Assembly: GCF_900764565.1 (NCBI RefSeq)
Contig: NZ_CAAFOM010000083.1
Span: forward strand, 1-7,283
Length of the DNA: 7,283 bases
Direction of reading: 5' to 3'
Source: an uncultured Catenibacterium sp.
Lineage (GTDB): Bacteria; Bacillota_I; Bacilli_A; Erysipelotrichales; Coprobacillaceae
In this document: positions 1-4,176 of the stretch, one piece after another
Layout: each line of letters starts with the position of its first letter
Numbering within the stretch: position 1 is the stretch's first letter
Program-made: the position numbers and the translations under genes
Notes under the pieces: generated by a model
Database searches by the model: none
Seen by the model: only the letters and a program-made list of their open reading frames with translations
What the model was told of the DNA's origin: nothing

Positions 1-689
1 GTAGAGTTACCAGTGATTGATACATCTACACCTTCCTTATGCATGATAGCTACACCTTCACGTACGTCATCTGCACCATAGCAGTTAACCTTAGCTCTGT
101 CACCTTCTGAATAAGCAGTTCTAGATAATTCTTTAACCTCACCTGTGAAATAATCGAACTGAGTTTCAACATATGTGAAACCATTGATTCTTGAGATGAT
201 CTTAGCAGCATCTTTACCTAAACCATTTAAGATAACTCTTAAAGGATGCTTACGAACTTTGTTAGCGTTTAATGCGATCTTGATTGCACCTTCAGCAGCT
301 GCGAATGATTCATGACCAGCTAAGAAAGCGAAACACTGAGTTTCTTCATCAAGAAGTCTTGAACCTAAGTTACCATGACCTAAACCTACTTTACGATCAT
401 CAGCAACTGATCCAGGGATACAGAATGACTGTAAACCAATACCGATTGTCTTAGCAGCATCAGCAGCCTTAACGTCACCTTTCTTGATTGCGATTGCAGC
501 ACCTACAGTGTAAGCCCAGCAAGCATTTTCGAAGCAGATAGGCTGAGTAGATTTAACGATGTTATAAACATCAATTCCTTTATCATCACAGATCTTCTTA
601 GCTTCTTCGATATCTTTGATACCATATTCGTTTAAAGTTTTAGTGATCTGGTTGATTCTTCTTTCATAACCTTCAAATGTAATAGCCAT
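1..689 (-). CDS. GGGtGRT family protein (3' end beyond the window)
   Basis: The first 229 codons of a protein that starts MAITFEGYERRINQITK and breaks off at the left edge within VSITGNST. I recognise it as the GGGtGRT family, a conserved protein of roughly 330 residues found mainly in Bacillota. The glycine-rich motif that names the family would lie beyond the edge and is not seen here. Visible features are a Cys/Trp-containing segment (PICFENACWAY, about residues 51-61), a GLGHGNLGS loop (about residues 105-113) and FLAGHESFAAAEGA (about 125-138). There is no signal peptide or membrane segment, so it is probably cytosolic. The start is set by an AGGAGG ribosome binding site at 697-702. It begins 15 nt after the stop of the iron-sulfur scaffold gene, so the two share a transcript. 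The biochemical role is unknown; the pairing suggests a link to iron-sulfur metabolism (inference). Confidence 0.85.
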   Translation of the reverse strand, partial: MAITFEGYERRINQITKTLNEYGIKDIEEAKKICDDKGIDVYNIVKSTQPICFENACWAYTVGAAIAIKKGDVKAADAAKTIGIGLQSFCIPGSVADDRKVGLGHGNLGSRLLDEETQCFAFLAGHESFAAAEGAIKIALNANKVRKHPLRVILNGLGKDAAKIISRINGFTYVETQFDYFTGEVKELSRTAYSEGDRAKVNCYGADDVREGVAIMHKEGVDVSITGNS

Positions 690-704
690 TGTTCTACCTC
701 CTAA

Positions 705-1397
705 TTATTCCTTTCTTGGATCGATGTACTTAGCAGCATCAGCAAAACGTCCATAAGAACCTGTTGCCTTCTTAACAGCTTCATTAGCATCTTCTCCAGC
801 TTTGATCATGTCCATCATTCTTCCAAGATTTACGAATTCGTAACCGATGATCTGGTCATCATTATCTAAAGCAACTCTAGTAATGTAACCTTCAGTTAAT
901 TCGAGGTAACGAGGACCTTTCTTCTTAGTAGCATAAGATGTACCTACCATTGATCTTAAACCTTTACCTAAGTCTTCAAGACCAGCACCTACTACTAAAC
1001 CACCTTCTGAGAAAGCAGACTGAGAACGTCCATAAACGATCTGTAAGAATAATTCTCTCATTGCAGTGTTGATAGCATCACAAACTAAGTCAGTGTTTAA
1101 TGCTTCAAGTAAAGTTCTACCAACTAAAGCTTCAGCTGCCATAGCTGCAGAATGAGTCATACCTGAACATCCGATAGTTTCGATAAGTGCTTCTTCAATG
1201 ATACCTTCCTTAACATTTAAAGAAAGTTTACAAGCACCCTGCTGTGGAGCACACCATCCGATACCATGAGTGTAAGCAGAAATATCCTTGATTTCTTTAG
1301 AATAAACCCATTTGCCTTCTTCAGGAATTGGGGCACAACCATGATTGCCGCCCTGTTTAACGCAATACATTTCTTCAACTTCTTTTGAATAAATCAT
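705..1397 (-). CDS. Iron-sulfur cluster assembly scaffold protein (NifU/IscU-like)
   Basis: A 230-residue protein of the type that accompanies GGGtGRT proteins. Residues 36-101 resemble the NifU N-terminal/IscU scaffold fold: C49 and C56 precede KLSLNVKEGIIEEA, and C77 lies in IGCSGMTHSAAMAAEALVGRTL, which matches the IscU segment around its second cluster-binding cysteine. Additional cysteines are C12, C21 and C106. The region after about residue 125 (SEGGLVVGAGLEDLGKGL onward) has no counterpart in classical IscU. The expected role is transient assembly of iron-sulfur clusters on the cysteines, in the cytosol; this is inferred from the family. The start at 1397 is chosen because an AAAGGAG ribosome binding site lies just upstream (about 1405-1411). 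An upstream ATG at 1451 has no such site and falls at the predicted transcription start. It is the first gene of a two-gene operon with the GGGtGRT gene. Confidence 0.88.
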   Translation of the reverse strand: MIYSKEVEEMYCVKQGGNHGCAPIPEEGKWVYSKEIKDISAYTHGIGWCAPQQGACKLSLNVKEGIIEEALIETIGCSGMTHSAAMAAEALVGRTLLEALNTDLVCDAINTAMRELFLQIVYGRSQSAFSEGGLVVGAGLEDLGKGLRSMVGTSYATKKKGPRYLELTEGYITRVALDNDDQIIGYEFVNLGRMMDMIKAGEDANEAVKKATGSYGRFADAAKYIDPRKE

Positions 1398-1435
1398 TTT
1401 TTTACTCCTTTCATTACTAAATGACTGTTGATTCA

Positions 1436-1453
1436 AGGTGAGGGTTATCACCT
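1436..1453 (-). promoter_or_regulatory. Inverted repeat at the predicted 5' end of the iron-sulfur operon mRNA
   Basis: Perfect 6-bp arms AGGTGA (1436-1441) and TCACCT (1448-1453) are separated by 6 nt. Counting from the -10 box at 1460-1465, the transcript should start near A1453, so the arms would form a stem-loop at the extreme 5' end of the mRNA. It could stabilise the message or be an operator covering the start site. Both roles are inferred. Confidence 0.6.
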
Positions 1454-1459
1454 GTCAAA

Positions 1460-1488
1460 ATTATATGACACCATGCTTTTAAAGTCAA
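1460..1488 (-). promoter_or_regulatory. Sigma-A promoter of the iron-sulfur scaffold/GGGtGRT operon
   Basis: Reading the minus strand, -35 TTGACT (1483-1488) and a perfect -10 TATAAT (1460-1465) are separated by 17 nt. The predicted start is near 1453, giving a leader of about 56 nt before the ATG at 1397. The near-consensus match and the strong ribosome binding sites of both genes suggest high expression. Confidence 0.85.
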
Positions 1489-1593
1489 TGAAACTCAAGA
1501 AAACAACATGTAAAAAATAGTATAAAAAGGGCTTAAAATAGCGATTTTTAGACATTAAAAGGACTTGTGAAAAAATAAGCGTTTTCATTTTTG

Positions 1594-1642
1594 ACTATTT
1601 GAAAATTACAGTATGTAAATGGGTTGTTTTAGTTCAAATAGT
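1594..1642. repeat. 10-bp perfect inverted repeat upstream of the amidase promoter
   Basis: ACTATTTGAA (1594-1603) and its exact reverse complement TTCAAATAGT (1633-1642) are separated by 29 nt. The right arm abuts the -35 region of the predicted amidase promoter. The left arm overlaps a TTGACT box (1591-1596) that could be the -35 of an alternative promoter. A two-site operator is possible; no known regulator motif is recognised. Confidence 0.5.
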
Positions 1643-1670
1643 ATTCATACACTCATTTTAAGATTATAAT
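1642..1670 (+). promoter_or_regulatory. Probable promoter of the amidase gene
   Basis: A perfect -10 TATAAT lies at 1665-1670, 28 nt before the ATG at 1699. The -35 is poor (TATTCA at 1642-1647 with 17-nt spacing), so the promoter may be weak or need an activator. An alternative is TTGACT at 1591-1596 with a weaker -10 near 1614-1619. Confidence 0.55.
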
Positions 1671-1698
1671 GACAATGCAATGAAAGAAGGAAATACCT

Positions 1699-2655
1699 AT
1701 GAAACATAAAAAACTGACAATAAAACAGAAGAGAATATTGAAGAATATATTGGTAGTCATATTACTTATTATCAGTTTTCCTAGTTATACACCCTCGCAG
1801 GTGATTATAGAAAGTGATCATATTCTTATTAGTAACCATCTCTTATCTAGACCGATAGAGTGTGAGAGTTTTGATGGACTCACTTATATAGGACTAGATG
1901 GTAGGAAGTATAGTCATAAAAGCTATGTAGGTGTACAGCCTCTTACAATCTCTAATACAATTACATTTACTGCTTCTAAGACGCTGTATAGTGCACCATT
2001 TTCTTATTATGCAACCTCTCAAGTGATTCCTGCAGGAAGTTATCATGTGACTAAAGAAGCAGGACGTTATATGTATATAGAAGGGAAGGGATGGGTTTCT
2101 TCACAATATGTCAGTATTGATGTCAATGATTCTATAGAGAATACAACAGGTATACCAATTTATAGAGATTATATGATTCCTGAAACAAGTAGTCATCGTA
2201 CGCATTATGCCATGAGACCACTCTATATCACGATTCATACAACAGATAACACAAATAAAGGAGCCAATGCCTTAAGCCATGCTAAACTTCAATATACAGG
2301 TAATGTACGTGCAGCATCCTGGCATTATACAGTCGATGATCACAGCATCTACCAATCATTACCACTTAACCAGCAGGCAGGTCATGCAGGAGATGGTGTG
2401 ATGCCAGGTAATAGTGCTTCTATCGCAATAGAGATATGTGTGAATTCAGATGGTCATCTATATATTGCAGAAAAAAATGCTGCCAAACTTGCAGCAGCAC
2501 TCTTAAAACAATATAACCTCAGTATAGATCAACTCCGCATGCATCATGACTGGTCAGGTAAAGAATGCCCTAGACCAATGATAGAAGGGCAGTCTGGTTC
2601 AATGAGCTGGGAATCTTTTAAAAGACAAGTTTATAACTATATACGTACAGTATAA
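1699..2655 (+). CDS. N-acetylmuramoyl-L-alanine amidase (Amidase_2 family) with N-terminal membrane segment
   Basis: A 318-residue cell-wall hydrolase expected to cut the bond between N-acetylmuramic acid and L-alanine in peptidoglycan. The basic N-terminus (KHKKLTIKQKRILK) precedes a hydrophobic segment at about residues 17-30, acting as a signal peptide or membrane anchor; no clear signal peptidase site is seen. Residues about 85-140 (LYSAPFSYYATSQV through GKGWVSSQYV) look like an SH3b/GW-type wall-binding module. The catalytic domain spans about 172-316. By analogy with T7 lysozyme and PlyL, the zinc ligands are H180 (YITIH), H282 (MHHDWSGKECP) and C290, eight residues after H282. E245 (AIEIC) and K288 are the other expected catalytic residues, and SWHYTVDD and AGHAGD are typical family segments. 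The ribosome binding site is AAGAAGG (1684-1690). It is a single gene convergent with the hsp20 operon. It resembles phage endolysins, but the membrane segment argues for a host autolysin. Confidence 0.93.
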   Translation: MKHKKLTIKQKRILKNILVVILLIISFPSYTPSQVIIESDHILISNHLLSRPIECESFDGLTYIGLDGRKYSHKSYVGVQPLTISNTITFTASKTLYSAPFSYYATSQVIPAGSYHVTKEAGRYMYIEGKGWVSSQYVSIDVNDSIENTTGIPIYRDYMIPETSSHRTHYAMRPLYITIHTTDNTNKGANALSHAKLQYTGNVRAASWHYTVDDHSIYQSLPLNQQAGHAGDGVMPGNSASIAIEICVNSDGHLYIAEKNAAKLAAALLKQYNLSIDQLRMHHDWSGKECPRPMIEGQSGSMSWESFKRQVYNYIRTV

Positions 2656-2681
2656 AAAAAGGAAGCATGTGCTTCCTTTTC
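2656..2681. terminator. Bidirectional intrinsic terminator between amidase and hsp20 operon
   Basis: The stem GGAAGC (2661-2666)/GCTTCC (2671-2676) has an ATGT loop and is flanked by seven A on the left and four T on the right. It therefore works as a terminator for the amidase (plus) and, with a longer U-run, for the hsp20 operon (minus). It fills the 32-nt gap between the two convergent stop codons. Confidence 0.9.
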
Positions 2682-2687
2682 GTTTGC

Positions 2688-3095
2688 CTATTCAATCATG
2701 ATAGGTTTCTTTTCTTCAATCTTTTCAGGTTCAGTCTTAGGGAAAGTAATCATCAATTCACCATTCTCAAACTTAGCAGCGAAGTCTTCTTCTGTATATC
2801 CTTCACCCACATAGAACTTTCTTGAACAGCTTCCTGTATAACGTTCACTTCTAATAACCTTACCATTACTATCTTTCTCTTCCTTATCCTGATTTGTATT
2901 CGCAGATACTGTTAAATAACCATCAGTCAAGTCTAGAGAAATATCTTCTTTCTTATATCCAGGAAGAGCAATATTCATTTCATAGTTATTGTCTACTTCC
3001 TTAATATCACACTGCATTGCGTTAGTAGTTGGACGCATCCATCCATCATCAAACATATCATCAAACACATCATAGAAACCAGGTAAAAATCTCAT
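2688..3095 (-). CDS. Small heat-shock protein, Hsp20/alpha-crystallin family (third gene of operon)
   Basis: A 135-residue ATP-independent holdase chaperone that should bind unfolding proteins in the cytosol. The alpha-crystallin domain runs from about residue 27 (AMQCDIKEVDNNYEMNIALP) to about 120, with the conserved ALPGYKKEDI at 43-52 and the NGEL segment at 111-114. The C-terminal I-x-I anchor is IMI (132-134). The short N-terminal arm is acidic and aromatic (FYDVFDDMFDDGW). It differs from the neighbouring copy at only four residues (R21, T23, S76 and P131 here; S, S, K and A there). The frame stays open upstream to an ATG at 3116, but that stretch contains the AAGGAG ribosome binding site (3105-3110), so translation should begin at 3095, 9 nt after it. 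It lies last in the operon, just before the terminator. The stop codon is TAG. Confidence 0.95.
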   Translation of the reverse strand: MRFLPGFYDVFDDMFDDGWMRPTTNAMQCDIKEVDNNYEMNIALPGYKKEDISLDLTDGYLTVSANTNQDKEEKDSNGKVIRSERYTGSCSRKFYVGEGYTEEDFAAKFENGELMITFPKTEPEKIEEKKPIMIE

Positions 3096-3104
3096 AAATA
3101 ACAT

Positions 3105-3110
3105 CTCCTT
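3105..3110 (-). promoter_or_regulatory. Ribosome binding site deciding the start of the third hsp20 gene
   Basis: AAGGAG on the minus strand lies 9 nt before the ATG at 3095. It sits inside the longer open frame beginning at 3116, so the first two in-frame ATGs (3116 and 3104) cannot be served by it. Confidence 0.8.
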
Positions 3111-3120
3111 TATCAAATTT

Positions 3121-3147
3121 TAACATGGGATTCTTCGTCTCGTGTTA
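3121..3147 (-). promoter_or_regulatory. Intergenic inverted repeat before the third hsp20 gene
   Basis: Imperfect palindrome with plus-strand arms TAACATGGGA (3121-3130) and TCTCGTGTTA (3138-3147) and a 7-nt loop. In the hsp20 mRNA two pairs become A-C mismatches; read as plus-strand RNA they would be G-U wobbles. No T-run follows, so it is not a terminator. It is repeated before the second hsp20 gene with the same arms and a different loop. Confidence 0.5.
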
Positions 3148-3151
3148 TCAA

Positions 3152-3559
3152 CTATTCAATCATAATAGCTTTCTTTTCTTCAATCTTTTCAGGTTCAGTC
3201 TTAGGGAAAGTGATCATCAATTCACCATTCTCGAACTTAGCAGCGAAGTCTTCTTCTGTATAACCCTCACCAACATAGAACTTTCTTGAACAGCTTCCTG
3301 TATAACGTTCACTTCTGATAACCTTGCCGTTCTTATCTTTCTCTTCCTTATCTTGATTAGTATTCGCAGAAACTGTTAAATAACCATCAGTCAAGTCTAG
3401 AGAAATATCTTCTTTCTTATATCCAGGAAGGGCAATATTCATTTCATAGTTATTGTCTACTTCCTTAATATCACACTGCATTGCATTAGTTGATGGACTC
3501 ATCCATCCATCATCAAACATATCATCAAACACATCATAGAAACCAGGTAAAAATCTCAT
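3152..3559 (-). CDS. Small heat-shock protein, Hsp20/alpha-crystallin family (second gene of operon)
   Basis: A 135-residue Hsp20, 131 of whose residues match the downstream copy. The domain plan is the same: N-terminal FYDVFDDMFDDGW arm, alpha-crystallin domain at about residues 27-120 with ALPGYKKEDI and NGEL, and C-terminal I-x-I motif (IMI, 132-134). C29 and C90 are conserved in both copies. The start at 3559 is fixed by AAGGAG at 3569-3574, which again lies inside a longer open frame starting at 3580. It follows the first hsp20 gene after 52 nt containing a 27-nt inverted repeat. Because small heat-shock proteins form oligomers, the two near-identical subunits and the diverged first subunit could mix in one complex (inference). 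The stop codon is TAG. Confidence 0.95.
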   Translation of the reverse strand: MRFLPGFYDVFDDMFDDGWMSPSTNAMQCDIKEVDNNYEMNIALPGYKKEDISLDLTDGYLTVSANTNQDKEEKDKNGKVIRSERYTGSCSRKFYVGEGYTEEDFAAKFENGELMITFPKTEPEKIEEKKAIMIE

Positions 3560-3568
3560 AAGTAACAT

Positions 3569-3574
3569 CTCCTT
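3569..3574 (-). promoter_or_regulatory. Ribosome binding site deciding the start of the second hsp20 gene
   Basis: AAGGAG on the minus strand, 9 nt before the ATG at 3559, with the same position and spacing as in the duplicated copy. It rules out the upstream in-frame ATG at 3580. Confidence 0.8.
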
Positions 3575-3584
3575 TATCAAATTT

Positions 3585-3611
3585 TAACATGGGATCATTG
3601 ATCTCGTGTTA
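3585..3611 (-). promoter_or_regulatory. Intergenic inverted repeat before the second hsp20 gene
   Basis: Longer version of the hairpin at 3121-3147. The plus-strand arms TAACATGGGATCA (3585-3597) and TGATCTCGTGTTA (3599-3611) pair along their length except for two positions, which are G-U in one strand and A-C in the other. It starts directly after the stop codon of the first hsp20 gene. It could be an RNA-processing or stability element, or a protein site. No poly-U tail is present. Confidence 0.5.
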
Positions 3612-4007
3612 TTAGTAGATTGTAATTGATTTCTTTTCTACTCTCTTAGGTGCTTCTTTTGGTACAGAAATCATTAATTCACCATTATCAAATTTAGCTT
3701 TGATATCTTCTTCAGTAAATCCTTCACCTACATAGAAACTTCTAGAACAGTTACCACTATATCTTTCACGTCTTACAATTCTTCCAGTTGTATCTTCTTT
3801 TCTACCAGCTGCAGATACTTTTAAGTAGCCATCCTTAAGTTCCAAACCAATATCTTCTTTCTTATATCCAGGAAGTGCGATATTCATTACATAACTATTT
3901 TCTGTTTCACGAATATCACATAACATGGTATTTGTCTTTGTAGGATTACTTACTCCTGTATCAAATAAATCATCAAACACATCATTAAAACTTGGATAAT
4001 ATCTCAT
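3612..4007 (-). CDS. Small heat-shock protein, Hsp20/alpha-crystallin family (first gene of operon)
   Basis: A 131-residue Hsp20 chaperone and a diverged paralogue of the two downstream genes. It shares the MR-x-x-P-x-F-x-DVFDD N-terminus, the ALPGYKKEDI signature (residues 44-53), CSRSFYVGEGFTEED, the NGELMIS segment (108-114) and a C-terminal I-x-I motif (ITI, 128-130). It is about four residues shorter, and the charged loop before GRIVRRERYSG is reduced (RKEDTTG versus QDKEEKDKNG). The start at 4007 has GAGAGG (4017-4022) 9 nt upstream. As the promoter-proximal gene, it follows a leader of about 60 nt carrying the CIRCE-controlled promoter. It is expected to be repressed by HrcA in normal growth and induced by heat or protein-folding stress; hrcA itself is not in the window. 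Confidence 0.94.
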   Translation of the reverse strand: MRYYPSFNDVFDDLFDTGVSNPTKTNTMLCDIRETENSYVMNIALPGYKKEDIGLELKDGYLKVSAAGRKEDTTGRIVRRERYSGNCSRSFYVGEGFTEEDIKAKFDNGELMISVPKEAPKRVEKKSITIY

Positions 4008-4072
4008 ATTTGTTCGCCTCTCTCAACGTTTTTTCTTGTTTCTTAGTAACCTCTCTATCGATTACAACTACT

Positions 4073-4100
4073 ATTATAGTCACCTCTTTAGCAATGTCAA
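4073..4100 (-). promoter_or_regulatory. Consensus sigma-A promoter of the hsp20 operon
   Basis: On the minus strand a perfect -35 TTGACA (4095-4100) and a perfect -10 TATAAT (4073-4078) are separated by 16 nt. Transcription should start near 4066, about 60 nt before the first hsp20 ATG. The -35 lies inside the proximal CIRCE element, so HrcA binding would block polymerase access. Confidence 0.9.
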
Positions 4101-4114
4101 CACTTGAGTGCTAA
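4088..4114. promoter_or_regulatory. Proximal CIRCE element (HrcA operator), imperfect
   Basis: Left arm TTAGCAATG (4088-4096), 9-nt spacer and right arm GAGTGCTAA (4106-4114). The right arm is the exact CIRCE consensus; the left arm matches TTAGCACTC at 7 of 9. The two left-arm departures fall at 4094 and 4096, next to or within the -35 hexamer (4095-4100), which may have constrained them. Confidence 0.8.
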
Positions 4115-4117
4115 AAA

Positions 4118-4144
4118 TTAGCACTTTCTTTATATAAGTGCTAA
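4118..4144. promoter_or_regulatory. Distal CIRCE element (HrcA operator)
   Basis: TTAGCACTT (4118-4126), 9-nt spacer and AAGTGCTAA (4136-4144). The arms are perfectly complementary in the exact 9-9-9 layout and differ from the consensus only at the innermost base of each arm. Its centre is 30 bp, about three helical turns, from that of the proximal element. Confidence 0.9.
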
Positions 4145-4176
4145 AAAGAAAAGAACCTATCTATTTGACAGGTTCT
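4145..4176 (-). terminator. Intrinsic terminator of the PTS/GH32 operon
   Basis: In the minus-strand RNA, arms AGAACCT (4170-4176) and AGGTTCT (4152-4158) form a 7-bp stem with an 11-nt loop, followed by a U-run interrupted by one C (4151-4143). The 5' arm lies in the last codons of the GH32 gene and its TAG stop is in the loop. The U-run ends where the distal CIRCE begins. Confidence 0.85.

Larger units (their letters stand above)
1398..1698. other. Divergent intergenic region between the iron-sulfur operon and the amidase gene
   Basis: This 301-nt, very AT-rich region holds the minus-strand promoter (1460-1488) with its start-site inverted repeat (1436-1453), a 10-bp inverted repeat (1594-1642) and the likely amidase promoter (1642-1670). 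Between about 1490 and 1590 I see only A/T-rich sequence with a weak 6-bp hairpin (TGAAAA/TTTTCA, about 1568-1587). I see no tRNA, riboswitch or small ORF with a convincing ribosome binding site. Confidence 0.7.
2688..3147 (-). repeat. Tandem duplication, copy 1 (hsp20 gene plus leader hairpin)
   Basis: This 460-nt block aligns without gaps to 3152-3611 at a constant offset of 464 nt. It contains a whole hsp20 gene, its ribosome binding site and the upstream hairpin. Sequence similarity stops abruptly on both sides of the block, which places the duplication junctions at about the stop codon and the outer hairpin arm. Confidence 0.85.
3152..3611 (-). repeat. Tandem duplication, copy 2 (hsp20 gene plus leader hairpin)
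   Basis: Partner of the block at 2688-3147. The coding parts are nearly identical, including most synonymous positions, pointing to a recent duplication or ongoing gene conversion. The first hsp20 gene of the operon (3612-4007) is clearly diverged and lacks the hairpin leader, so it is an older paralogue and not part of this event. Confidence 0.85.

Noticed and set aside
1398..1451. N-terminal extension of the iron-sulfur scaffold protein to an ATG at 1451
   Set aside because: No ribosome binding site precedes 1451 and it coincides with the predicted transcription start, whereas AAAGGAG serves the ATG at 1397.
1476..1500. CtsR-type heptad repeat near the iron-sulfur promoter (AGTCAAT... ACTCAAG)
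   Set aside because: Too far from the direct GGTCAAA heptad pair, and the first heptad is simply the -35 box read on the other strand.
1490..1690. Riboswitch or T-box in the intergenic region
   Set aside because: No T-box motif, no conserved aptamer elements and no terminator/antiterminator pair could be found.
3096..3116. Longer Hsp20 start at 3116 (and at 3580 in the other copy)
   Set aside because: The extra residues are encoded by the ribosome binding site itself; the conserved MRFLPGFYD start is correctly spaced from it.
2688..3611. CRISPR-like or satellite repeat
   Set aside because: Only two long units, each containing a full gene; this is a gene duplication.
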